Shown in pieces: positions 28,018 through 37,328 of a DNA stretch of 64,000 bases. The position numbers and the translations under genes are program-made. This DNA is from Paenibacillus pini JCM 16418 (GTDB lineage Bacteria; Bacillota; Bacilli; Paenibacillales; Paenibacillaceae): assembly GCF_000576305.1 (NCBI RefSeq), contig NZ_BAVZ01000009.1, forward strand, positions 142,486 to 206,485, read 5' to 3'. Below the pieces are notes generated by a model that was not told the origin of the DNA, searched no databases, and was given only the letters and a program-made list of their open reading frames with translations. How positions within the stretch are numbered: position 1 is the stretch's first letter; each line of letters starts with the position of its first letter.

Positions 28018-28539
28018 TTGAAGAAGATCAAATTGAAATGGATTCTTATAAGTTGTCTGGCACTCATCTTAATTGTGTTTGGAATATATCGTTACTATGC
28101 TTATGTTATGCATGATCAGTGGGACGAGAGAAACTTGGCGATGATTGAAGCTAAGAAATCTACTGATTTGGTCAGCGTGTCCAACACGCAAAAGTCAGTA
28201 TGGGATGAGAACAATATATATTGGGTCCTTGAAGGAAAAAATAAAGCAAAACAAGATGTTATGGTGTGGGTGAACTTTACGAGGACTGGTAAAGTGAAGA
28301 AAGGACCCAATGTAGTTCACAGTGAACTTATGACTAATGGTATTTCTAAAGAAAAAATGGAGGCGCAGATCAAGACCCTGATTCCAGGGGTTGAGGACAT
28401 GAGACTCCTGCCAGGCGCTTATGATGGTGAATACGCATGGCAACTATTTTACAAAGTTAAAGATCATTATTACTATCGGTTTTTCCGTTTCAGTGACGGG
28501 AAGGAACTTGGAACTGTTTTCACTTTACCTAATCGATAA
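28018..28539 (+). CDS. ypmB: DUF5590 membrane-anchored protein (YpmB-like)
   Basis: 173 aa. One N-terminal membrane segment ('WILISCLALILIVFGIYRYY', about 8-27) precedes an extracytoplasmic domain of two PepSY-like halves rich in Trp/Tyr ('WDENNIYWVLEGKNKAKQDV', 'AWQLFYKVKDHYYYRFFRFS'). It starts at TTG 28018 behind AAAGGAAG. In B. subtilis ypmB lies between dinG and asnS, as here. Function unknown. Confidence 0.82.
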   Translation: MKKIKLKWILISCLALILIVFGIYRYYAYVMHDQWDERNLAMIEAKKSTDLVSVSNTQKSVWDENNIYWVLEGKNKAKQDVMVWVNFTRTGKVKKGPNVVHSELMTNGISKEKMEAQIKTLIPGVEDMRLLPGAYDGEYAWQLFYKVKDHYYYRFFRFSDGKELGTVFTLPNR

Positions 28540-28552
28540 TAATCAATACAAC

Positions 28553-28593
28553 AACCCAAAGAACCCCATGTCTACCATGGGGTTCTTTGGGTT
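28553..28593. repeat. Perfect 18-bp inverted repeat after ypmB
   Basis: AACCCAAAGAACCCCATG (28553-28570) and its exact complement (28576-28593) flank a 5-nt loop. The stem would be very stable, but no T tract follows (GTTAAATGTG), so intrinsic termination would be imperfect. It may act as an mRNA-stabilising 3' end for ypmB. Confidence 0.75.
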
Positions 28594-28626
28594 AAATGTG
28601 TATAAAATTTTAAATAAATTCACACA

Positions 28627-28656
28627 TTGGATTCGATTCTATATATACAATATGAT
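28627..28656 (+). promoter_or_regulatory. Possible sigma-A promoter for the FtsH-like operon
   Basis: TTGGAT (28627-28632) and TATGAT (28651-28656) lie 18 nt apart in an A/T-rich region about 170 nt before the membrane-partner gene. Confidence 0.35.
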
Positions 28657-28824
28657 ATACTTTGAATTGTACAAAAGAGATATATTCATTGCATGATAGA
28701 AATATACGATATAAAGCAATAAAAACGTGTAAGTGAAGCTAAAGCTTCGTTCTTAACACGATTCTATGGTTATTTCTGTATGTTTTTTTGAGTTTTGTAA
28801 TTTAAATAAAAGGAGGGCGATTGC

Positions 28825-29349
28825 GTGAAACTGCGTGCAATCCCTATTGTATTAACCGTTGTCGTCTCAGCTTCCGTGCTTTTTGGTGGCTGGTTTGTGT
28901 ATCGACAGGTAGCCGAACAAAGTCCACTTCAACAAATCGCAAAAGATTATAAAGGTGTAAACAATGCTCAATTTGATATTAACCGCAATTTGGTAAGTTT
29001 GAAACTTGATTTAAAACCGGATGCAAATTTACCTGGACTTATAGATCAAATAAACAAAAAAGGGAAGTCCATTATAGGAACGCGACCACTGAAACTTGAT
29101 TTCGTTGATCATTCTTCGGATAAGCTGAACCAGTTCTGGGATCAAGCGATGTTCCCTGTTGCAGAAGCTATGGAAAGTAAAACATATACACAAATCCCGA
29201 CAAAGCTAATGGAAATGGCTAAAACCTTGGGCATTGAAACACAAGCTGAGATGGATATCAACAATGTATATATTAGATTAAGTGATGGCAAAGCTAGTAA
29301 GTTTCTCGTGTTGCCTCGTGATCCTGCAAAAATGGGAGTGTGGGAATAA
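28825..29349 (+). CDS. Membrane-anchored protein coupled to an FtsH-like protease; unknown function
   Basis: 174 aa, not recognised. An N-terminal hydrophobic segment ('IVLTVVVSASVLFGGWFVYR', about 8-27) anchors an extracytoplasmic alpha/beta domain ('FDINRNLVSLKLDLKPDANL'). It starts at GTG behind AGGAGGGC. Its TAA overlaps the ATG of the protease gene (TAATG), so the two are translationally coupled. Because the protease lacks the usual outside domain, this protein could supply a sensor or substrate-binding domain (inference). Confidence 0.75.
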   Translation: MKLRAIPIVLTVVVSASVLFGGWFVYRQVAEQSPLQQIAKDYKGVNNAQFDINRNLVSLKLDLKPDANLPGLIDQINKKGKSIIGTRPLKLDFVDHSSDKLNQFWDQAMFPVAEAMESKTYTQIPTKLMEMAKTLGIETQAEMDINNVYIRLSDGKASKFLVLPRDPAKMGVWE

Positions 29350-30850
29350 TGCCCAGATGGCTTAAAGAAGTTTTAATCGGTTTCATTCCTGTATTATTCG
29401 TGTTCCTTATTTTTATTGGATTTAATGTAGTACCACTACTCATTGCTGCGGTTATGGTGGGAGCATTGCTGCTTCTAACGAATATGCGTGGAGGCCTTGC
29501 CGTTGGAGCAGGAGCAGAGCGTAAACGTAAGAAAAGTGGACCCCAAAAGCTTACCTTTGAACAGATTGGTGGACAAGATAATGCCAAGCAGGAACTGCGT
29601 GAGGCGCTAGATTTTCTTATTCGTTATGAAGAAATTCAGAAGCTAGGCATACGGCCAATGAAAGGGATTTTGCTAACAGGACCTCCGGGAACAGGTAAGA
29701 CACTAATGGCCAAAGCTGCAGCTCATTATACAGATTCTGTTTTTGTTGCTTCATCAGGTAGTGAGTTTGTAGAGATGTATGTCGGGGTTGGTGCCAGCCG
29801 GGTACGTGAATTATTCAGAGATGCACGTAATCGTGCAGCTAAAGAAAATAAGAATAGTGCTATTATTTTCATAGATGAAATTGATGTTATTGGTGGTAAA
29901 CGTGAAGGTGGTCAACAGCGGGAATACGATCAAACGCTTAATCAATTGTTGACTGAAATGGATGGGATTTATTCTTCCGAGAGTCCTCGAATATTGCTGA
30001 TTGCAGCAACAAACCGTAAGGAAATGTTGGATAGTGCGCTAACGCGTCCAGGGCGCTTTGATCGTCATATTGAAGTGGATCTTCCTGATAAAAAAGGACG
30101 TAAGCATATTCTTGAGCTACATGGTAAGAATAAGCCACTGAGTAGTACTGTGAATTTAGATAAGATTGCTGAGGAATCCTACGGGTTTTCTGGTGCTCAA
30201 CTCGAAAGTGTAATGAATGAGGCAGCGATTTATACGATGCGTGAAGATCTGAAAGAAATTGAACAACGCCATTTATCGATGTCGATTGATAAAGTCATGA
30301 TGGGTGAGCGCACCGACCGTGAATCTTCGGAAGAAGAGAAGAAGCGGGTTGCTATTCATGAGCTTGGTCACGCTATTATGGCAGAAGTTGTACGTCCGAA
30401 CAGTGTAAGTCAAGTGGCGCTAAGCCACGCGGTAAGGCACTCGGATATGTGAGACATAATCCGCAGCAGGAGCAGTATTTATATACGAAATCTTTCTTAG
30501 AAGATCAGATCATGATTGCGCTTGGTGGTGCAGCGGCTGAGGAAATTTATTATGGTGGACGCAGTACAGGTTCTAGTAATGACTTTGAACAAGCACTGAA
30601 CATTGTGAAGACCATGATGCGTTCAGGTCTTACTTCATTAGGTATTGTGAACATAGATATGGTTACGACAGAAGAGCTAATGAAAGAGAACAATATAATT
30701 CTTGAAGAGTTAATGCGGCGTACAAGAAGCTTACTAGAAGATCGTCGGACAATTTTCGACAAATCCCTCAATATTCTACTAGAAGAAGAAACATTATCTG
30801 GAGATCAATTCAGATGTCTATTTTGTGAAAACTCTCTATTACCAGCATAA
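29349..30850 (+). pseudogene. Short FtsH-like membrane AAA metalloprotease, frameshifted
   Basis: About 500 aa once one base is restored. Two N-terminal hydrophobic stretches ('VLIGFIPVLFVFLIFIGFNV', 'LLIAAVMVGALLLLT') are separated by only a few residues, whereas FtsH has a domain of about 70 aa there. The AAA core has Walker A 'GPPGTGKT' (near 110), Walker B 'IIFIDEID' and the arginine fingers 'RPGRFDRHIEV'. The M41 zinc site is 'HELGH' (near 337). The frame breaks near 30425, where AGC-CAC should read AGC-CCA (CCC shortened to CC). The second half 'ALGGAAAEEIYYGG' and 'SNDFEQA' is intact. Confidence 0.88.
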
Positions 30851-30875
30851 AGTGTGATGCTGGTTATTTTTTTTA
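30841..30875 (+). terminator. Intrinsic terminator after the FtsH-like gene
   Basis: ACCAGCAT / ATGCTGGT form an 8-bp stem with an 8-nt loop, then TATTTTTTTT. The left arm overlaps the last codons and the stop. Confidence 0.85.
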
Positions 30876-30987
30876 CTTTTTTACCATGCTAAGTTATTAT
30901 AGGGCTTGGAGACCATAAAAATCTGTTTTTCGACAAAACAGCTTAGAATTGTAAAGTAGATATAGCATGGAAGGGTGGAGCACAAAT

Positions 30988-31860
30988 ATGTACTTCAAAA
31001 AGATTGGTGTTATTGGTGGAGGAACGATGGGACAGGGTATTGCTGAAATGTTAGCTGCAAGGTCCCTAGATGTATTACTAGTTGAAAAAACACCGGAAAT
31101 ATTAGATTATTCTTATGGATTAATTGAAGGAAGTTTAGATAAACAACTAGAGAAATGGGCAATTACAAAGGCAGAGAAGAAGCTAATTTTAGGTAAAATT
31201 CATAAAGTCACTCATTTTGCTGAGCTTAGCAGCTGTGACATGGTTATTGAAACGATTTCGGAAGATCTAGAAGCGAAAAAGAAAGTATTGGCACAGCTTG
31301 ATCAAGTATGTCCCAATAACATTATTCTCGCCAGCAACACATCTACACTTAGTTTAACTGAGCTTGCAAGCTCAACCATGTATCCCGAACGTGTCATTGG
31401 AATGCACTTTATACATCCCGTTAGTAAAGTAAATCTGGTGGAAATTATTCGTGGTTTAAAAACATCAGAAAGTACGTTTACTGAAACCAAACGTTTTGTA
31501 GAAGAAGTCGTCGAGAAAAAAGGTGTCATGGTCTATGAGTCACCTGGTTTTGTTTCCACGCGGATGATCTGTCTAATGATTAATGAAGCACTTCACATCT
31601 TGCAAGAAGGTGTGGCTTCGGCTGAAGATATCGATGATGCTATGCGAATTGGCTACCAGTTTCAGTATGGACCGCTTGAAATGGCTGACCGTTTCGGTTT
31701 AGATTCCGTTCTAGCGGCGCTTGAAGGTATGTTCCGCGAATATGGAGAACTTAAATACCGTCCTTCAACCGTTTTGAAGAAGATGGTACGTGCAGGACAT
31801 CTGGGTGTGAAAACAGCTGAAGGCTTCTTCAAGTATGACAAGGATGGTGACAGAGTATGA
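30988..31860 (+). CDS. 3-hydroxyacyl-CoA (3-hydroxybutyryl-CoA) dehydrogenase
   Basis: 290 aa. The NAD motif 'GVIGGGTMGQGIAEML' and the 3HCDH signature 'SNTSTLSLTELA ... MHFIHPV' are visible; the C-terminal domain has 'ESPGFVSTRMICLMINEALH'. The ATG at 30988 follows GGGTGGAG. It interconverts 3-hydroxyacyl-CoA and 3-oxoacyl-CoA. The stop overlaps the acetate kinase start (ATGA), an unusual pairing that hints at a short-chain acyl-CoA or fermentation role. Substrate unproven. Confidence 0.9.
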   Translation: MYFKKIGVIGGGTMGQGIAEMLAARSLDVLLVEKTPEILDYSYGLIEGSLDKQLEKWAITKAEKKLILGKIHKVTHFAELSSCDMVIETISEDLEAKKKVLAQLDQVCPNNIILASNTSTLSLTELASSTMYPERVIGMHFIHPVSKVNLVEIIRGLKTSESTFTETKRFVEEVVEKKGVMVYESPGFVSTRMICLMINEALHILQEGVASAEDIDDAMRIGYQFQYGPLEMADRFGLDSVLAALEGMFREYGELKYRPSTVLKKMVRAGHLGVKTAEGFFKYDKDGDRV

Positions 31861-33061
31861 AAATTCTAGTGATTAATGCAGGCAGCTCCTCGCTGAAATA
31901 TCAACTTTATGACATGACAAATGAATCTGTTTTAGCTAAGGGACTTGTGGAGCGAATCGGTATGGATTCTTCTATCGTTACTCATAAACCTACTGGACTT
32001 CCAGATGTCGTTGAGGTTAGCGAAATTCTTGAACATACAACGGCAATTCGTAAAGTATTAGGATTGTTAACACATGCAGAGCATGGCGTTATTGCATCTA
32101 TCGATGAAATTCAAGCTGTAGGCCATCGCGTAGTACACGGTGGAGAATATTTTAAAGAATCTGCATTGGTCGACTCCAATGTGAAATCTAAAATCCGTCA
32201 ATTGTTTGATTTGGCGCCTCTACATAATCCGGCTTCCATGATGGGGATTAAAGCGACAGAAGCGAACATGCCGGGTGTACCACAGGTTGTGGTATTTGAT
32301 ACTGCCTTCCATCAAACCATGCCTGAGAAAGCTTATTTGTATCCAATTCCAAGAGTGATATACAACAAATATAAAGTAAGACGCTATGGAGCGCATGGCA
32401 CATCTCATGAATATGTAAGTAAGGTCGCTGCTGAATTTTTGGGTAAATCAACTAAAGATTTGAAAATTATTACTTGTCATATTGGTAATGGTGCTAGTGT
32501 TACAGCTATTCATGAAGGATGTTCCATCGATACATCCATGGGACTCACACCGCTTGAAGGATTGATGATGGGGACACGTAGTGGTGACTTAGATCCAGCG
32601 ATTGTTCCTTACGTAATGAACAAGGAAGATCTTACAGTGAATGAAGTTAACTCTATGCTTAATAAGCATAGTGGGTTACTGGCCATTTCCGGTGTTAGCA
32701 GTGATATGAGAGAAATTACCGAGGGTATGCAGAACGGCGATGCAACTCAACCTTAGCTTTCGAAATGTATGAATATCGCTTACGCAAATACATCGCTTCG
32801 TATGTTGCAACCATGAACGGAGTCGATGTAATCGTATTTACAGCAGGTGTCGGAGAGAATTCGGTTGTTTTACGTGAAAAAGTATGCGAAAATTTGACTT
32901 ATCTAGGTGTGGAATTGGACAAGTCGTTAAACGAAATTCGTTCTGGCGAATCACGCCGGATATCATCCGCTAATTCTAAGGTCGAAGTGCTAGTCATTCC
33001 GACGAATGAAGAATTAGTCATTGCCCGCGACACGAACCGCATTGTGCAGTCTTTTGCATAG
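31857..33061 (+). pseudogene. ackA: Acetate kinase, frameshifted
   Basis: About 401 aa, the normal length, when one base is restored near 32750. The first frame runs from 'VINAGSSSLKYQLYDM' through 'GHRVVHGGEYF', 'DTAFHQTMP', 'GAHGTSHEYVS' and 'CHIGNGAS' to 'MQNGDATQ' and then stops. The second frame continues 'LAFEMYEYRLRKYIASYVAT' and 'VIVFTAGVGENS'. 'CAACC' should read 'CAAACC', a homopolymer A loss. It converts acetyl phosphate and ADP to acetate and ATP. It is coupled to the dehydrogenase gene upstream. Confidence 0.92.
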
Positions 33062-33108
33062 GCGAAGCTAGGGTAGACTAGATCAGCAAGTATAAGGGAG
33101 AGATAGAC

Positions 33109-34404
33109 ATGAGTACCAAAAGTGTGATTCGTGATGTGAACCAGCATGTAGGGGAGACCGTCCGAATCGGCAGTTGGATCAACAACAAGCGTTCAAGTGG
33201 TAAAATTCAATTTTTGCAATTACGTGATGGAACCGGATATATTCAAGGCGTTGTTGTGAAGAGTGAAGTATCGGAACAATTATGGGAAGATGCTAAGAGT
33301 CTAACCCAGGAAAGTTCATTGTATGTTACAGGTATTATCCGTGAAGAACCAAGAAGTGCTTCTGGTTATGAACTTAGTGTAACTGGAATTGAGATTATTC
33401 ATATTACTGAAAATTATCCGATTACACCGAAAGAGCATGGTGTGGATTTCTTGATGGATCATCGCCACTTGTGGCTTCGTTCTTCAAAACAACGTGCGAT
33501 TCTTGTCATTCGTGGTGAAATTATACGTGCAGTTCAGCAGTATTTTGATCAGAACGGATTTACACTTGTAGATCCACCTATCCTGACTCCAACATCGGCT
33601 GAGGGTACTACAAACTTGTTCCACACGAAATATTTTGAAGAAGATGCTTACTTAACCCAAAGTGGACAATTATACATGGAAGCAGCAGCAATGGCACTGG
33701 GCAAAGTATATTCCTTCGGTCCTACATTCCGCGCTGAGAAATCCAAAACACGTCGTCACTTAATTGAATTTTGGATGATCGAGCCTGAAATGGCATTTAC
33801 AGATCATGAAGAAAGTTTGCGTGTACAAGAGGAATTCATAAGCTATGTTGTACAGTCGGTTGTTAAGAACTGTAAGACAGAACTTGAAGCAGTAGGACGG
33901 GATGTTTCCAAGCTGGAGCAGATTCAAGCACCATTCCCACGTATCACTTATGATGACGCGATTAAATTCCTTCAAGGTGAAGGATTCGATATTCCTTGGG
34001 GTGAGGATTTCGGTGCTCCACATGAAACGGCGATCGCTGAGAAATATGATAAGCCGGTTTTCATTACCCATTATCCAGTAGGTATCAAAGCTTTCTACAT
34101 GAAGCCAGATCCTACGAATCCAGATGTTGTACTGTGTGCAGATATGATCGCACCAGAAGGCTACGGGGAAATTATTGGGGGCTCGCAGCGTATTGATGAT
34201 CCTGCACTTCTGGAAGAACGCTTTAAAGAGCATGATCTTTCGCTTGAAACGTATCAATGGTATATGGATTTACGCAAATACGGAACAGTACCACACTCCG
34301 GATTTGGATTGGGTCTAGAACGCACTGTGGCTTGGATATGCGGCTTGGATCATGTACGTGAAACCATTCCATTCCCACGCACACTGTATCGACTGTACCC
34401 ATAA
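33109..34404 (+). CDS. asnS: Asparaginyl-tRNA synthetase
   Basis: 431 aa class IIb synthetase. It has an N-terminal OB-fold anticodon domain ('[20 protein letters not shown]'), motif 2 '[20 protein letters not shown]' and motif 3 '[16 protein letters not shown]'. It charges tRNA-Asn in the cytosol. ATG follows AAGGGAGAGATAGAC. dnaD follows 22 nt later, as in B. subtilis. No T-box precedes it. Confidence 0.97.
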   Translation: MSTKSVIRDVNQHVGETVRIGSWINNKRSSGKIQFLQLRDGTGYIQGVVVKSEVSEQLWEDAKSLTQESSLYVTGIIREEPRSASGYELSVTGIEIIHITENYPITPKEHGVDFLMDHRHLWLRSSKQRAILVIRGEIIRAVQQYFDQNGFTLVDPPILTPTSAEGTTNLFHTKYFEEDAYLTQSGQLYMEAAAMALGKVYSFGPTFRAEKSKTRRHLIEFWMIEPEMAFTDHEESLRVQEEFISYVVQSVVKNCKTELEAVGRDVSKLEQIQAPFPRITYDDAIKFLQGEGFDIPWGEDFGAPHETAIAEKYDKPVFITHYPVGIKAFYMKPDPTNPDVVLCADMIAPEGYGEIIGGSQRIDDPALLEERFKEHDLSLETYQWYMDLRKYGTVPHSGFGLGLERTVAWICGLDHVRETIPFPRTLYRLYP

Positions 34405-34426
34405 TAGACAAAGAGAGGTGAAGCTC

Positions 34427-35128
34427 ATGGATAGTGCAGGCTGGAAGACTTGGGCCGAGGGAGCTTCATCCGGGATGGGAGCGGGCATGGCGGTTATCCC
34501 ATATGTCCTGCTCCGTTATTACCGCAAGTTGAAGCTGAGCGATAGCGAAATGCTTTTACTGATTCATTTGATCGCTTTTAAACAGGTAGAGCAGAAAGAC
34601 CTTCCAACCATGGAAGAGCTCGCTGAAGTGATGGGATCTACTGCACAGTCGGTTGCACATACATTACAGAAGCTGATGAAAGATGGCTTGATCAGTATTG
34701 ACGAAGAGTGGGATGAAGTACGTGGTATCCAGAATGAGCGATATAACGTATCCGGTCTTTATGATAAACTGAGTCGCTGCCTGGTCGTGGAAGAGAAGAA
34801 TCGCTCATTCACAAAAGGGAATCGATCAACAAGTGCTCGTCCTCAAGCTGATGAAGAGAATAGTAGTTCGAATATGTTTACGATTTTCGAGAAGGAATTC
34901 GGTCGTCCGCTATCTCCTATGGAATGTGAAACGATATCCAGCTGGATTGATCAAGATCGGTATCCTGGTGAGCTTATCCTTATGGCCTTGAAAGAAGCAG
35001 TATTTGCGGGCAAGATACATTTCCGCTATATTGACCGAATTCTACTGGAATGGAGCCGTAATCGGGTGAAAAATGTTAGTGATGCTAAGGCCTATACACA
35101 AAAATTCCGCAGCAGCGGAAGAGTATAA
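34427..35128 (+). CDS. dnaD: DNA replication initiation protein DnaD
   Basis: 233 aa. The N-terminal winged-helix part has 'SDSEMLLLIHLIAFKQ' and 'TMEELAEVMGSTAQSVAHTL'. The C-terminal DnaB_2/DDBH2 domain ends with the YxxxIxxxW motif in 'FRYIDRILLEWSRNRV'. It helps load the replicative helicase and remodels DNA at origins and restart sites. ATG 34427 follows GAGAGGTG; an earlier in-frame ATG lies within asnS. In B. subtilis nth follows at once; here it is about 26 kb away. Confidence 0.94.
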   Translation: MDSAGWKTWAEGASSGMGAGMAVIPYVLLRYYRKLKLSDSEMLLLIHLIAFKQVEQKDLPTMEELAEVMGSTAQSVAHTLQKLMKDGLISIDEEWDEVRGIQNERYNVSGLYDKLSRCLVVEEKNRSFTKGNRSTSARPQADEENSSSNMFTIFEKEFGRPLSPMECETISSWIDQDRYPGELILMALKEAVFAGKIHFRYIDRILLEWSRNRVKNVSDAKAYTQKFRSSGRV

Positions 35129-35140
35129 TCAAAGGCTGCA

Positions 35141-35174
35141 GCGTGTCTTCCTTTGATAGGAAGGCACGCTTTTT
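35141..35174 (+). terminator. Intrinsic terminator after dnaD
   Basis: GCGTGTCTTCC / GGAAGGCACGC form an 11-bp stem (one G-U) with a 7-nt loop and T5. Confidence 0.88.
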
Positions 35175-35213
35175 ATATGAATTGGGTTGGAACCCGGATG
35201 AAGGAGGATATGT

Positions 35214-36090
35214 ATGAAGAACATTCTGATATTGGGGGGACCGCTTTTTTGGTAAGCGACTCGTGGAGCTTCTGTTAGAAGAGGGACATAAAGTCACGAT
35301 TGCCACACGAGGCAACACCCCAGATTCGTTTGGAGAGCAAGTGGATCGTCTACAGATTGACCGCGAGAGCTACGATTCCTTAGCGGAAGTGACAAAGGAT
35401 GGCAAGACATGGGATGTAGTATACGATAATATTTGTTATTCGCCCCAAGCTGCCCTGGATGCCTGCCAAATTTTCAAAGGTAAAGTAAAACGTTATATCC
35501 TTACTTCAACCTTATCTGTTTACGATGTTGGGTCACATCGAAATGAAGAGAAGGATGTAAATCCATATATTTATCCTTTAACCATGGGTGGACGAGATGA
35601 TTTTCCTTACGGCGAGGGCAAAAGACTTGCTGAAGCTGCTATGTTCCAGAAAGCTAATTTTCCAGTCTGTGCTGTACGTTTCCCTATCGTTCTAGGAGAA
35701 GATGACTACACGGGGAGATTGGAATTCCACATCGAACATATCCAAAAAGGTATTCCTATGGGAATGCCAAACATTCATGCAAAAATGTCTCTTATTGATT
35801 CAGCGGAAGCGGCAGCTTTCCTAAGCTGGCTTAAGAATCAACGCGTAGAGGGTCCAATTAATGCATGTTCAGATGGAGATGTGCAGCTTTCAGAACTTAT
35901 GACTTGGATCGAAAAAGAAACAGGTAAAAAAGCAGTGATTAAGAAGCAGACGGCTAAAGAGGATCAATCACCATTCGGTATTGAAGATTCTTGGTATATG
36001 GATACGAGTAAAGCATCTAGACTTGGATTTAAATTTAAGACTGTGCGTTCGTGGTTGCCTGATCTGATCCGTCATTACGCAAACCATTAG
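35214..36090 (+). pseudogene. NAD-dependent epimerase/dehydratase family protein, frameshifted at its N-terminus
   Basis: About 292 aa. ATG 35214 follows AAGGAGGATATGT and reads 'MKNILILGG', then the frame breaks near 35240. The expected 'GGTRFFGKRLVELLLEEGHK' needs two more bases at GGGGGGACCGC. The rest is an extended-SDR fold: 'DVVYDNICYSPQAALDAC', 'YILTSTLSVYD', the Tyr/Lys-like pair in 'FPYGEGKRLAEAA', and 'VRFPIVLGEDDYTGRLEFHI'. Substrate unknown. It sits alone with its own terminator. Confidence 0.85.
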
Positions 36091-36133
36091 CATTTTGAAT
36101 TTTTAACATAACATCAATCAAGAATACATGACT

Positions 36134-36171
36134 AGCAGGCTCATCTTAAGCGGATGGAGTCTGCTTTTTTT
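36134..36171 (+). terminator. Intrinsic terminator
   Basis: AGCAGGCTCATC pairs with GATGGAGTCTGCT (one bulge, one wobble) around a 7-nt loop, followed by T7. Confidence 0.8.
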
Positions 36172-36301
36172 ATGAATAGATCGGGACAATCTATAGATAC
36201 GAAAATAATTTTAAGAAAATTTAAGAGAAATTGCAGGGGTCATACGTATTCATGTCGTCTATTGATGCGGGAAGGAGGAGAGGGTTATTGACGAGGACGT
36301 T

Positions 36302-36835
36302 TTGATCGATCAAATTCGCCAAGGGGAGCAAGCTGCATTCCGTATCATTGTGGAACGTTACGGACAGCATGTGTTCCACACGGCATATTCAGTTCTAAGG
36401 AATACAAAGGAAGCTGAAGATGCTGCCCAAGAAACATTCATACAAGTCTATAAATCCCTCCCCGAATATCGTTCCCAAGGGTTCAAGACATGGTTGACCC
36501 GTATTGCATTACATAAAGCGATAGATGCAAAGCGGAAGCTAAGTAGGCGAAGGGAAGACCAGGCGTTCGATGCTACAGTAATGGAGCAATGGCCGTCTGC
36601 GGAAGAAGATGTTGTTGTGCAGTTGATTCGGCAGGAGAAGCGAGAAACATTAGAGAGAAAACTTGCTCGCCTGCCGGAGCAGCACAGAGAAATTTTAACT
36701 TTATTTTATATTCAGGAGAAGTCCTATGAAGAAATAGCCACAGAGCAAGAAATTGCGGTGAAGACCGTTGAATCTAGACTGTATCGAGCACGGGGTTGGG
36801 TTCGGAACCATTGGAAGGAGGAAGAATGGACATGA
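36302..36835 (+). CDS. ECF-type RNA polymerase sigma factor (second)
   Basis: 177 aa from TTG 36302. Region 2: 'RQGEQAAFRIIVERYGQHVF' and 'AEDAAQETFIQVYKSLPEYR', then 'FKTWLTRIALHKAIDAKRK'. Region 4: 'LPEQHREILTLFYIQEKSYE' and 'IATEQEIAVKTVESRLYRAR'. A near-perfect AAGGAGG site lies 8 nt before an in-frame ATT (36287), not before TTG, so the true start may be upstream and non-canonical (about 182 aa). The stop overlaps the next gene (ATGA), a putative anti-sigma. Family sure, named group not. Confidence 0.9.
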   Translation: MIDQIRQGEQAAFRIIVERYGQHVFHTAYSVLRNTKEAEDAAQETFIQVYKSLPEYRSQGFKTWLTRIALHKAIDAKRKLSRRREDQAFDATVMEQWPSAEEDVVVQLIRQEKRETLERKLARLPEQHREILTLFYIQEKSYEEIATEQEIAVKTVESRLYRARGWVRNHWKEEEWT

Positions 36836-37302
36836 GTGAAGACAAGCATATGAATAATTCCGAAAATAAAGTTACAATCCAAGAGTGGATATTGTATGTG
36901 CAAGGCGAATGTTCAGTAGTGCAGTCTGAAAGGCTAGAATGGATTCTTGAGCAAGATGAAAATGCTTTAGAACTATACATGCAAGCTTTAGAACAAGTGG
37001 AAGATCGGTTACCACCACTTACTGAACCTGATCATTTTGTGGACTCTGTTATGGTACATTTGCCGGTTATGGCGAGTGAAATTCTATTTTCTGAGAAAAT
37101 AGTTGAGGCTAAGCGGCGTTGGTACGAACATAAACTGTTCCATTACGCGGTGGCTGCTTGTCTTACCCTCATATTCCTTTCTGCTGGATGGTTTGACAAA
37201 CTATCTCCTGAATCATTGGAAAAATCGGATACGAGTAGGGGTTCGTACAGTCAGGAACTGGTCAGAGTAACGACAGACTGGATCGACCGCTTTAAACCAT
37301 AA
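36832..37302 (+). CDS. Putative membrane anti-sigma factor
   Basis: 156 aa. A cytosolic acidic N-terminal domain ('TIQEWILYVQGECSVVQSER') is followed by one membrane segment ('FHYAVAACLTLIFLSAGWF', about 103-121) and a short outside tail. It lacks the His-x3-Cys-x2-Cys zinc motif of the first anti-sigma (4441-5052). Assignment rests on position and topology. ATG 36832 forms an ATGA overlap with the sigma stop; ATG 36826 is also possible. Confidence 0.75.
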   Translation: MSEDKHMNNSENKVTIQEWILYVQGECSVVQSERLEWILEQDENALELYMQALEQVEDRLPPLTEPDHFVDSVMVHLPVMASEILFSEKIVEAKRRWYEHKLFHYAVAACLTLIFLSAGWFDKLSPESLEKSDTSRGSYSQELVRVTTDWIDRFKP

Positions 37303-37328
37303 AATTCATTTTGATATAGAAAGGAAGT

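Noticed and set aside
33760..34257. 165-codon open frame on the minus strand
   Set aside because: It lies wholly inside asnS, has no ribosome site and its product is Phe/Arg/Cys-rich noise. It is a codon-bias shadow of the real gene.
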